From Roseomonas elaeocarpi (GTDB lineage Bacteria; Pseudomonadota; Alphaproteobacteria; Acetobacterales; Acetobacteraceae): DNA of 64,000 bases. This document shows, piece after piece, positions 16,104-23,545 of this stretch. Both the position numbers and the translations under genes were made by a program. The notes beneath the pieces are model-generated. The model was not told the DNA's origin. It worked only from the letters and a program-made list of their open reading frames with translations, and searched no databases. Numbering within the stretch: the first letter of the stretch is position 1; each line of letters opens with the position of its first letter. The DNA is taken from the NCBI RefSeq assembly GCF_042433915.1, contig NZ_JBHLUN010000008.1, positions 186,001 to 250,000 of the forward strand. The letters are read 5' to 3'.

Positions 16104-16375
16104 GCGCGCGACTCGTTCGGGTGGCGGGGCGGGTGCAGGGCGTGGGCTACCGCGACTGGCTGCTTCGCGTGGCCGAGGCGCACGGGCTGTCGGGCTGGGT
16201 CCGCAACCGCGCCGACGGCACGGTGGAAGCGCTGCTCTGCGGCGAGGAAGCGGCGGTGCGCGACGTGCTCTCGCTGTGCCGGCGCGGCCCGGCGCTCGCG
16301 CGGGTGGACGAGCTGCGCGAAAGCTTCGCCGAGCCGCCGGTGGAGCCGGGCTTCCACCGTCGCCCCACGCTCTGA
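16100..16375 (+). CDS. acyP: Acylphosphatase
   Basis: A 91-residue acylphosphatase, hydrolysing carboxyl-phosphate bonds such as acetyl phosphate. The two catalytic residues are visible: Arg18 in GRVQGVGYRDW and Asn36 in GWVRNRADG. Length and order match the family. It is translationally coupled to atp12 by a 4-bp overlap. No regulation is evident beyond the shared transcript. Confidence 0.95.
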   Translation: MSARLVRVAGRVQGVGYRDWLLRVAEAHGLSGWVRNRADGTVEALLCGEEAAVRDVLSLCRRGPALARVDELRESFAEPPVEPGFHRRPTL

Positions 16376-16553
16376 GGCGGCGGAGCGGAGCCGCGCGCCC
16401 CGGTTGCGCCGGAAGGTTCTGCCTGCCCCCGCCGTGACGACCGCTCGCGGGACCACCGCGCGCACGGCCCCCGATCACGGCGCCGGCCTCATTGGTGAAC
16501 GGGGGTCGCCATTCTCACCCCGCCTTCAACGCCAGCGTGGCGCCGTCGGCGCG

Positions 16554-17465
16554 TCAGGCGGGTTCCGCCCGGGCCTCCCGCGGCATCGGGCGCGGGCCGT
16601 GCACGGCGGACACCATCACGTAGCTGATCAGCATCAACAGGAACCAGGAGCCGAACTTCGCCAGGCTCACCGGTGACCAGCCCGCCGCCTGCGACGGGTA
16701 GATCCAGGCCCTGGTGAAGGTGCCCAGGTTCTCGGCGAACCAGATAAACAGCGTGACCAGCAGGAAGCCGAGCAGCAACGGCATGCGGCGGTAGGCGCGC
16801 CACATCCGGAAATGCACGGTGGTGCGGCCGAACAGCACCGCGGCGCCGAGGAACAGCGCCCAGCGCATGTCCGCGACGGCGTGGTGGGTGAAGAAGTTCA
16901 GGTAGATCAGCACCGCCAGCACCAGCGTCGCGCGGAACGGCGGGTGTCGCGTGAAGCGGAAGTCGAGCAGGCGCCAGATACGCGCGAGGTAGGAGCCCAC
17001 GGCGGCGTACATGAAGCCGGTGAACAGCGGCACGCCGCCGATGCGCAGGAGGCTCGGCTCCGGATAGATCCAGGAGCCCATCGCGGTCTTGAACACCTCC
17101 ATCGCCGTGCCGACGAGGTGGAACAGCAGGATGACCTTGGCTTCCTCGACGGTTTCCATGCGCAGCAGCAGAAGTGCTGCCTGTATCGCGAGCGAGGCCA
17201 GCACCAGCGCGTCGTAGCGCGCCACCGGCGCGTCGGCCGGGTACCACAGGTGCGTTCCCAGCATCAGCAGCAGCATCAGCGCGCCGAACAGGCAGGCCCA
17301 GCCCTGCTTGATGCCGAAGCGCAGGAACTCGTAGAGCCCGGCCGCCAGCGGTCCGCGTGCCGCCGCGGCATCGCCCAGCCGCCGCTCCGCCGCGGTGAAG
17401 CGGGCGATCGGCGGCCAGAGCCGGGCGGCGCTGCCACGCGCCTGCCAGGGAGGAGGAAGCGCCAC
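16554..17465 (-). CDS. DUF817 integral membrane protein
   Basis: A 303-residue polytopic membrane protein of the DUF817 family, function unknown. There are seven or eight hydrophobic helices from about 55 to 285. Conserved-looking segments in the loops include EEAKVILLFHLVGTAMEVFKT, MGSWIYPEPSLLRIGGVPLF and the helix-end motif WFAENLGTF. The paired His residues in FFTHHAVADMRW could bind metal or heme, though nothing proves it. The start appears to be a GTG with a GGCGGGA ribosome site. It is divergent from the DEAD-box helicase. Confidence 0.82.
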   Translation of the reverse strand: MALPPPWQARGSAARLWPPIARFTAAERRLGDAAAARGPLAAGLYEFLRFGIKQGWACLFGALMLLLMLGTHLWYPADAPVARYDALVLASLAIQAALLLLRMETVEEAKVILLFHLVGTAMEVFKTAMGSWIYPEPSLLRIGGVPLFTGFMYAAVGSYLARIWRLLDFRFTRHPPFRATLVLAVLIYLNFFTHHAVADMRWALFLGAAVLFGRTTVHFRMWRAYRRMPLLLGFLLVTLFIWFAENLGTFTRAWIYPSQAAGWSPVSLAKFGSWFLLMLISYVMVSAVHGPRPMPREARAEPA

Positions 17466-17739
17466 GCCGAGGTCCCGCCTGATGGATGCGCGACCCTAGC
17501 CGCTGCCGCGCGTCCCGGCCATGCCGCAGGGCCATGGATCGCCCTTGCGCCCCCGCCCGCCGCGGGCCATATGGCGGGTGCCGGCGGTTCTCGCCGGATA
17601 GCTCCCTGACGCGTGCGGGCCGCCTCCATCATGGCCCTCCCAGGAGCCATTCCCGTACTGGGCCGCCGCTCGCGTCGTTCGCGGCCCGCTCGAAGTGCCC
17701 CGCACCATGCCGGGCGCTTCCCGGACCTGATCGAACTCG

Positions 17740-19161
17740 ATGACCGACTTCACCAGCCTCGGCCTCGCCGCGCCCATCCTGCGCGCGCTGGAGGAAGAGG
17801 GCTACACGACGCCCACGCCGATCCAGGCGCAGGCGATCCCCTCCGCGCTCGAGGGCCGCGACGTGCTGGGCATCGCCCAGACCGGCACCGGCAAGACCGC
17901 CGCCTTCTCGCTGCCGCTGCTGCACCGCCTGGCCGCCGACAAGCGCCGCGCCCAGCCCACCGGCTGCCGCGCGCTGATCCTGTCGCCGACGCGCGAGCTC
18001 GCCTCGCAGATCCACGACAGCATCAAGAGCTACGGCCGCCACATGGGCCTGCGCACCGCGCTGATCTTCGGTGGCGTGCCGGAGAACCCGCAGAAGCGCG
18101 CGCTGGCCAACGGCGTCGACATCATCGTCGCCACGCCGGGCCGGCTGCTCGACCATATCGGCACGCGCCACTGCCGCCTCGATGGTCTGGAGGCCTTCAT
18201 CCTGGATGAGGCCGACCAGATGCTCGACCGCGGCTTCTGGCCCGCGATCCGCCGCATCTCGGCGATGCTGCCCAAGCAGCGGCACACGATGTTCTTCTCG
18301 GCCACGATGCCGGAAGCCATCGCGTCGCTGGCCAAGGACCTGCTGCGCGAGCCCGTCAAGGTCGAGGTGACGCCGGTCGCCACCACGGCCGAGCGCGTGA
18401 ACCAGCGCGCCATCCATGTCGGCCGCGACGGCAAGCGCGCCATCCTGGCCGATCTGCTGCGCAAGCCCGAGGTCGGGCGCACCCTGGTGTTCTCGCGCAC
18501 CAAGCACGGCGCGGACCGCATCGTGAAGCAGCTGGAGCTCGACGGGCTGGCGGCCAACGCCATCCACGGCAACAAGAGCCAGGGCCAGCGCGAGCGCGCG
18601 CTCGACGCCTTCAAGCGCGGCACGGCGCCGATCCTGGTCGCGACCGACATCGCCGCGCGCGGCATCGACGTGTCGGGCGTGACCCACGTGATCCAGTACG
18701 ACCTGCCGGAAGTGGCGGAAACCTACGTCCACCGCATCGGCCGCACCGCGCGCGCCGGCGCTTCGGGCGAAGCCATCGCGCTGGTGGCGATCGAGGACGT
18801 GCCGTTGCTGCGCGCCGTCGAGAAGCTGACGCGCCAGAGCGTGCCGGCCGAGGGCGAGATCCCGACTGGCCCGATCCCCCGCGCCCCGGCGCGCCAGGGT
18901 CGCGGCGGCGGCGGTGGCCAGCGTCAGGGCCAGGGGCAGCGTCCCGCGCAGGGGCAGCGCTCCGGCGGCGGCGGCAACGGCGGTGGCGGTCGCTCCGGCG
19001 ACCCGCGCCGGCCGCAGTTCGCGGGCGACCGCAAGCCTGGCGGCGGTGCCGGCGGGCGCGGTGGGCAGGGTCGCCCCGGCGGCGACCGCGGGCCGCGCCG
19101 CGACGGCGAGAGCAAGGACATGAACTGGCGCAACGGCGACTTCCGCGACAACGCCGGCTGA
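17740..19161 (+). CDS. DEAD-box RNA helicase (RhlE type)
   Basis: A 473-residue ATP-dependent RNA helicase. Visible motifs: Q-motif (TPIQAQAIP, 27-35), Walker A (AQTGTGKT, 46-53), PTREL near 83-87, DEAD at 156-159, SAT at 187-189 and HRIGRT near 333. The C-terminal 90 residues are an RGG/Gly-rich disordered tail, typical of RhlE-like helicases that bind RNA loosely and condense. Likely roles are ribosome assembly or mRNA turnover. A 274-bp leader separates it from the divergent DUF817 gene, and an intrinsic terminator follows. Confidence 0.94.
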   Translation: MTDFTSLGLAAPILRALEEEGYTTPTPIQAQAIPSALEGRDVLGIAQTGTGKTAAFSLPLLHRLAADKRRAQPTGCRALILSPTRELASQIHDSIKSYGRHMGLRTALIFGGVPENPQKRALANGVDIIVATPGRLLDHIGTRHCRLDGLEAFILDEADQMLDRGFWPAIRRISAMLPKQRHTMFFSATMPEAIASLAKDLLREPVKVEVTPVATTAERVNQRAIHVGRDGKRAILADLLRKPEVGRTLVFSRTKHGADRIVKQLELDGLAANAIHGNKSQGQRERALDAFKRGTAPILVATDIAARGIDVSGVTHVIQYDLPEVAETYVHRIGRTARAGASGEAIALVAIEDVPLLRAVEKLTRQSVPAEGEIPTGPIPRAPARQGRGGGGGQRQGQGQRPAQGQRSGGGGNGGGGRSGDPRRPQFAGDRKPGGGAGGRGGQGRPGGDRGPRRDGESKDMNWRNGDFRDNAG

Positions 19162-19204
19162 ACGGCGCCGGCCCCTGCGGGGGCTGGTCCGGTGATCTGA
19201 AGAG

Positions 19205-19236
19205 GGGCTTTCCGGGCAGCCGGGGAGCCCTTTTTT
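19205..19236 (+). terminator. Intrinsic terminator after the DEAD-box helicase
   Basis: A 9-bp stem (GGGCTTTCC with GGGGAGCCC, two G-U pairs) with an 8-nt loop is followed directly by six T. This is a textbook intrinsic terminator, 43 bp beyond the helicase stop. Confidence 0.88.
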
Positions 19237-19397
19237 CGTGGCTGCGGACCAGAGCCAGTCTACCCAGGAGTACGGGCGCGCCGCGCAGAACCTCTGGTGG
19301 GCGTAGGCACGTCCCCCCTCCCCGCCGTCCCGGGGTTTCGCGCGCAACGGCGATCCGCTCTACACCGGCACTGCAACAGCGTTGAGCCGACGGCGCC

Positions 19398-20507
19398 ATG
19401 TCCCCCGTGATCCCGCCCGAGATCGTGTGCGCCGCCGACTACGAGCGCGCGGCCGAGGCGCGGCTGGACCGGCACAGCTGGGACTACCTGGCCGGCGGCG
19501 CGGGCGAGGAATGGACGCTGCGCGAGAACCGCGCCGCCTTCGCGCGGCTCCGGCTGCGCGCGCGGGTGCTGCGTGACCTCGGCGGCGCCAACACGCGCAG
19601 CGCGATCCTGGGACAGGCACTGGAACACCCGATCCTGCTGGCGCCGGTGGCGCTGCAACGGCTGGCGCATCCGGAAGGCGAGCTCGCCACGGCGCTGGGC
19701 GCGGCGGCGACGGGCACGGGCATGGTGGTCAGCACCCAGGCCAGCCAGCCGATCGAGGCCATCGCCGCGCGGGCGCGGGTGGACGGCGCGGCGGCGCCTC
19801 TGTGGTTCCAGCTCTACCTGCAGCACGACCGAGACTTCACCGCGGCGCTGCTCGGCCGCGCAGAGGCGGCGGGCTACGGGGCGGTGGTGCTGACGGTGGA
19901 CGCGCCGGTCACGCTGCGCGACCGCGAAGCGCGCGGCGGCTTCCGCCTGCCCGAGGGCTTGGTGGCGGTGAACCTCGCGGGGTTGCCGCCGGCGCCCGCG
20001 AACCGCGCCACGCCGGCCGAGAGCCCGGTGTTCCGGGGGCTGCTCGACGCCGCGCCGCGCTGGAGCGACCTCGCCTGGCTGCGGGCGCACACGCGGCTGC
20101 CGATCCTGCTCAAGGGCATCACCGACCCGGATGACGCGGCGGAGGCGGTGGCGCTCGGCGCCGACGGCATCATCGTGAGCAATCACGGCGGCCGAACGCT
20201 GGACGGGATGCCGGCGGCGATCGACCTCCTCCCCGCCGTGGCGGCACGCGTGGCCGGGCGTGTGCCGGTGCTCCTGGACGGCGGCGTGCGCCGCGGCACC
20301 GACGTGCTGAAGGCCCTGGCGCTGGGCGCCTCGGCGGTGCTGGTCGGGCGGCCACAGGTGCACGCGCTGGCGGTGGGCGGTGCGGTGGGCGTGGCGCACC
20401 TGGTGAAGATCCTGCGCACGGAGCTGGAAGCGGCGATGGCGCTCTGCGGCTGCCGCGACCTCGCGGCCGTGACGCGCGCCGTGCTGTGGGAGGACGGGGC
20501 GGGCTGA
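19398..20507 (+). CDS. FMN-dependent alpha-hydroxy-acid dehydrogenase
   Basis: A 369-residue (beta/alpha)8 flavoprotein of the lactate/glycolate/mandelate dehydrogenase family. Visible signatures: the N-terminal WDYLAGGAGEE segment, PILLAPVALQRL (FMN binding), LPILLKGIT, and the active-site motif IIVSNHGGRTLDG near 260 containing the catalytic His and Arg, followed by VLLDGGVRRGTDVLKALALGA. There is no membrane-binding insertion, so it is closer to soluble oxidase-type members than to LldD. The exact hydroxy acid is unknown. Nitroreductase follows 84 bp later. Confidence 0.9.
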   Translation: MSPVIPPEIVCAADYERAAEARLDRHSWDYLAGGAGEEWTLRENRAAFARLRLRARVLRDLGGANTRSAILGQALEHPILLAPVALQRLAHPEGELATALGAAATGTGMVVSTQASQPIEAIAARARVDGAAAPLWFQLYLQHDRDFTAALLGRAEAAGYGAVVLTVDAPVTLRDREARGGFRLPEGLVAVNLAGLPPAPANRATPAESPVFRGLLDAAPRWSDLAWLRAHTRLPILLKGITDPDDAAEAVALGADGIIVSNHGGRTLDGMPAAIDLLPAVAARVAGRVPVLLDGGVRRGTDVLKALALGASAVLVGRPQVHALAVGGAVGVAHLVKILRTELEAAMALCGCRDLAAVTRAVLWEDGAG

Positions 20508-20591
20508 GCACCGTTCCGCCGCCCTGCCGGCTTGACCGGAAGGCAGGCACGAGGCGCCATGGCCGCTTCACGCACGGGAGGAACGCCGCCG

Positions 20592-21443
20592 ATGTCCGAG
20601 TCACGGAACGAACTGCCGACCGGACCCGCCGCGCGGCGCGAGGCGCTGGACGCGCGCTACGGCGGCACGATCCCTGCGGGCGACGGGCCGTGGAACGAGA
20701 CGCTGGCGGTGCTGCTGCGCCACCGCTCCGTGCGTGCCTACGACCCCACGCCGCTGCCGGCCGGCACGCTGGAGATGCTGGTGGCGGCGGCGCAGTCGGC
20801 GGCGACGTCGTCGAACATGCAGGCCTGGTCGGTGGTGGCGGTGACCGACCCGTCGGACCGCGCGGTGCTGGCCGAGGTCGCTTCCGGGCAGCGGCACATC
20901 GAGGAGTGCCCGCTCTTCCTGGTGTTCGTGGCGGACCTGTCGCGCCACGCGCGGATCGCCGAAGCGGAAGGGGCGGTGCTGGAAGGGCTGCCCTTCACGG
21001 AAACCTTCCTGGTGGCGGCGATGGACGCGGCCTTCGCGGCGCAGAACGCCGTGGTCGCGGCGGAAAGCCTGGGGCTGTCCACCGTGTATATCGGCGCGTT
21101 GCGCAACGATGTGGAGCGCGTGGCGGCGCTGCTGCAACTGCCGCCCGGCAGCGCCGCGGTGTTCGGCCTCTGCGTCGGCACCGAGGCCGCGCGCAGCAAT
21201 GCCGGCGTGAAGCCGCGCCTGCCGCAGGCGGCCGTGCTGCACCGCGGGCACTACGCCCCCGCGGCCGACATGGCGGCGCTGCCCGGCTACGACGCGGCGC
21301 TGGAGCGTTTCAGCGGTGCGCAGGAGCGGCGCGCCTATACTTGGACGCAGCGCGTGCTGACGCGGCTGGGCACGCTGCGGTCGCTGGCCGGGCGCGACGG
21401 GCTGCGCGCGGCGCTGGAGCGGCTCGGCCTGCCGCTGCGCTGA
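20592..21443 (+). CDS. Nitroreductase family NAD(P)H-dependent oxidoreductase
   Basis: A 283-residue FMN nitroreductase of the NfsA/FRP branch. Family features are RHRSVRAYDPTPLP (FMN phosphate contacts), AAQSAATSSNMQAWSVVAV and a C-terminal FGLCVGT...KPRLPQAAVLHRGHY block. Likely activities are reduction of quinones, flavins or nitroaromatics; the physiological substrate is unknown. The ATG at 20592 is chosen for its GGGAGGA ribosome site over an upstream in-frame ATG with none. Confidence 0.9.
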   Translation: MSESRNELPTGPAARREALDARYGGTIPAGDGPWNETLAVLLRHRSVRAYDPTPLPAGTLEMLVAAAQSAATSSNMQAWSVVAVTDPSDRAVLAEVASGQRHIEECPLFLVFVADLSRHARIAEAEGAVLEGLPFTETFLVAAMDAAFAAQNAVVAAESLGLSTVYIGALRNDVERVAALLQLPPGSAAVFGLCVGTEAARSNAGVKPRLPQAAVLHRGHYAPAADMAALPGYDAALERFSGAQERRAYTWTQRVLTRLGTLRSLAGRDGLRAALERLGLPLR

Positions 21444-21467
21444 GGCAATAGGCCGCGAGCCGCCAGG

Positions 21468-22256
21468 TCACTCCACCAGCCGGCGGAACAGGTGCCAGGT
21501 GGCGTGGCCGAGCACCGGCAGCACGATCGCCAGCCCCACGAAGAAGGGCAGGCTGCCGAGCAGCAGCAGGAAGCCGACGATCGCGCCCCAGAGCAGCATC
21601 GGGCCGGGGTTGGTGGCGAGCGCGCGGATCGAGGTGCGCATCGCCGTCGCCATGCTGACCGGACGGTCGAGCAGCAGCGGGAAGGACACCACCGTCAGCG
21701 CCAGCACCACCAGCGCGAAGAGGGCGCCGGCGAGGTTGCCCAGCACCACGAGGCGCCATCCCTCGTCGGTGGTGAAGAGCTGCCGGGCGAACTGCGCCGC
21801 CGAGGCCGGCGCCTGCTCGCCCAGGGTCTGCGCGTAGATCCACCGCGCCGCGCCGATCCAGGCCACGAAGATCGCCAGCAGAACGACTCCCAGCGCCAGG
21901 ATCGAGCCCAGCGAGGGCGAGCGCAGGATGTCGAAGGCATTGAGCCAGGACACCTCCAGGCCCTGCTCCCGCCGGCGGCTCATCTCGTAGATCCCCAGCG
22001 CGGCGAGCGGGCCGACCAGCGCGAAGCCGGACACCAGCGGCCAGACCAGCGGCAGCAGGTCGCGGCCCGAGCCGCTCAGCGCCCCCACCACCGCGATCAC
22101 GGGATAGATCACCGACAGGAAGATCACCGGGGTGGGGTTGGCCAGGAAGTCCTCCCACCCGGCGCGCAGGGCGGCGCCGACATCGCCGGCGCCGATGCGT
22201 CGGACCATGGGGAGGTCGTCGGTGGCGAGGGTGGTGACCGTGGTGGTGCGAACCAT
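21468..22256 (-). CDS. DUF2189 integral membrane protein
   Basis: A 262-residue membrane protein of the DUF2189 family, function unknown. About six hydrophobic helices begin near residue 40 (VIFLSVIYPVIAVVGAL). The family's central segment GPLAALGIYEMSRRREQG is present, as is the repeated architecture around PMLLWGAIVGFLLLLGSLPF. The ATG at 22256 follows GGAGGAGGCCC, a strong ribosome site, so longer readings are rejected. It converges on the nitroreductase. Confidence 0.85.
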   Translation of the reverse strand: MVRTTTVTTLATDDLPMVRRIGAGDVGAALRAGWEDFLANPTPVIFLSVIYPVIAVVGALSGSGRDLLPLVWPLVSGFALVGPLAALGIYEMSRRREQGLEVSWLNAFDILRSPSLGSILALGVVLLAIFVAWIGAARWIYAQTLGEQAPASAAQFARQLFTTDEGWRLVVLGNLAGALFALVVLALTVVSFPLLLDRPVSMATAMRTSIRALATNPGPMLLWGAIVGFLLLLGSLPFFVGLAIVLPVLGHATWHLFRRLVE

Positions 22257-22600
22257 TCTGGGCCTCCTCCGGCGGCGCCTCGCCGCCGCTTGGCTGCGGG
22301 GACGATCACCGGGCGGAGGCCGGGCCAGTGTCATGGCCTCCGATGCCGGGCCGTTCGCGTCGCGCCAGGATGCGCTTCCCGGGCGGGATTTGCGACGTTA
22401 ATCGGCGGGCAGGCCCGGGACGCCGTTCCGGCCGTGCCACCGCTCCGGTCCCGTTCCGCCGAGCCACCCCGCCACGGCGTGCTCCGGAGACGGGCTCAGC
22501 TCCGCCCGCGCCGTGTGGGCGAGGTCGCCGCGGCAGCGGGTGCCGCCGCGGTTTCGCACCGTGACCTGACCGGATCCGTCGGGCGGTGCTGCCGTCAGGC
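22257..22600. other. Gene-free stretch between DUF2189 and lipB
   Basis: This 344-bp GC-rich spacer separates two minus-strand genes. It holds the DUF2189 ribosome site and a 7-bp hairpin (GGCGGCG/CGCCGCC, 22271-22287) in the DUF2189 leader. I see no RNA gene, coding frame or recognisable promoter in it. Confidence 0.5.
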
Positions 22601-23347
22601 TCAGTCGCCGAAAACGTCCTTCCAGGCCGACATCAGCGCCGCGTCGGCCTCTTCCATCGTGGCCAGGATGCCGAGGTCGTGGAGGCTGGTGACGCCGTGC
22701 TCGCTGATGCCGCAGGGCACGATGCCGCCGAAGTGGCCGAGGTCCGGATCGACGTTCAGCGCGATGCCGTGCCAGCTCACCCAGCGGGTCACGCGCACGC
22801 CGATCGCGCCGATCTTGCTTTCGCCGCCGGTCTTCGGGTCGGCCACCCAGATGCCGACGCGGCCTTCGCGCCGCTCGCCACGCAGGTTGAAGCGGTCCAG
22901 CGCGCGGATCATCCACTCCTCGAGGCCGTGGACGAAGGCGCGCACGTCGCGCGCCGCCACCGTGCCATGCGGCCGAGTCAGGTCCAGCATGACGTAGGCG
23001 GTGCGCTGGCCTGGGCCATGGTAGGTCCACTGCCCGCCACGCCCGGCCTTGAAGGTCGGGAATCGCTCGTCACGCAGGTCCTCCGGCCGCGCCGAGGTGC
23101 CGGCGGTGTAGGTCGGCGGATGTTCCACCAGCCATACGGCCTCGGCCGCCGTGCCGGCGCGGATCGCGCTCGCGCGCGCTTCCATGGCGGCCAGGCTGCT
23201 GTCGTAGGGCGTGTAGCCTTCCAGCACCTGCCACTGGATTGGGGGCACGAGCAGGGCGTCGCCCGCCGGCGGGGTGCCGGGGGCCGAAAGCGTGAGATCG
23301 GCGTCCCCAGGATTCAGCGGGGGGGCCGTTGCGGGTTCCGTGGTCAT
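22601..23347 (-). CDS. lipB: Octanoyltransferase LipB
   Basis: Transfers octanoyl groups from acyl carrier protein to lipoyl domains, the first step of protein lipoylation. The 248-residue protein carries the family signature GRGGQWTYHGPGQ (102-114), Lys178 in SKIGAIGVR and the acyl-thioester Cys212 in VPCGISEHGVTS. The N-terminal 35 residues are a Pro/Ala-rich extension. The start codon is only 24 bp from the divergent tRNA-Leu gene, so its promoter must overlap the tRNA gene. Confidence 0.96.
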   Translation of the reverse strand: MTTEPATAPPLNPGDADLTLSAPGTPPAGDALLVPPIQWQVLEGYTPYDSSLAAMEARASAIRAGTAAEAVWLVEHPPTYTAGTSARPEDLRDERFPTFKAGRGGQWTYHGPGQRTAYVMLDLTRPHGTVAARDVRAFVHGLEEWMIRALDRFNLRGERREGRVGIWVADPKTGGESKIGAIGVRVTRWVSWHGIALNVDPDLGHFGGIVPCGISEHGVTSLHDLGILATMEEADAALMSAWKDVFGD

Positions 23348-23357
23348 CGGTTATAGG
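23329..23357 (+). promoter_or_regulatory. Promoter of tRNA-Leu
   Basis: A -35-like TTGCGG (23329-23334) and a -10-like TATAGG (23352-23357) are spaced 17 bp apart and would start transcription near 23364, a few bases before the mature tRNA. The promoter overlaps the first codons of lipB on the other strand. Confidence 0.5.
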
Positions 23358-23371
23358 CGCCTCGTCTGCAC

Positions 23372-23457
23372 GCGGTCGTGGCGGAATGGTAGACGCGCCA
23401 GCTTGAGGTGCTGGTGGGGGAAACCCCGTGGAAGTTCGAATCTTCTCGACCGCACCA
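23372..23457 (+). tRNA. tRNA-Leu (anticodon GAG)
   Basis: An 86-nt class II tRNA with encoded CCA. The acceptor stem is GCGGTCG/CGACCGC with discriminator A; the anticodon arm is CCAGC-TTGAGGT-GCTGG with anticodon GAG at 23405-23407. The long variable arm (GGTGGGGGAAACCCCG region) and the T-loop TTCGAAT confirm leucine identity and reading of CUC/CUU codons. Confidence 0.98.
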
Positions 23458-23545
23458 GATTTTCTTCTCCTAGCCTCCCTCGCCCCGACACTCTCCCGCT
23501 GATAGGACAGGCCGCGACATCGCGCCGCGTTGGTCCGGAGAGAGA

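Noticed and set aside
17466..17739. Possible cold-shock RNA thermometer in the leader of the DEAD-box helicase
   Set aside because: The 274-bp spacer has only short GC stems and no recognisable cold-box or conserved structure.
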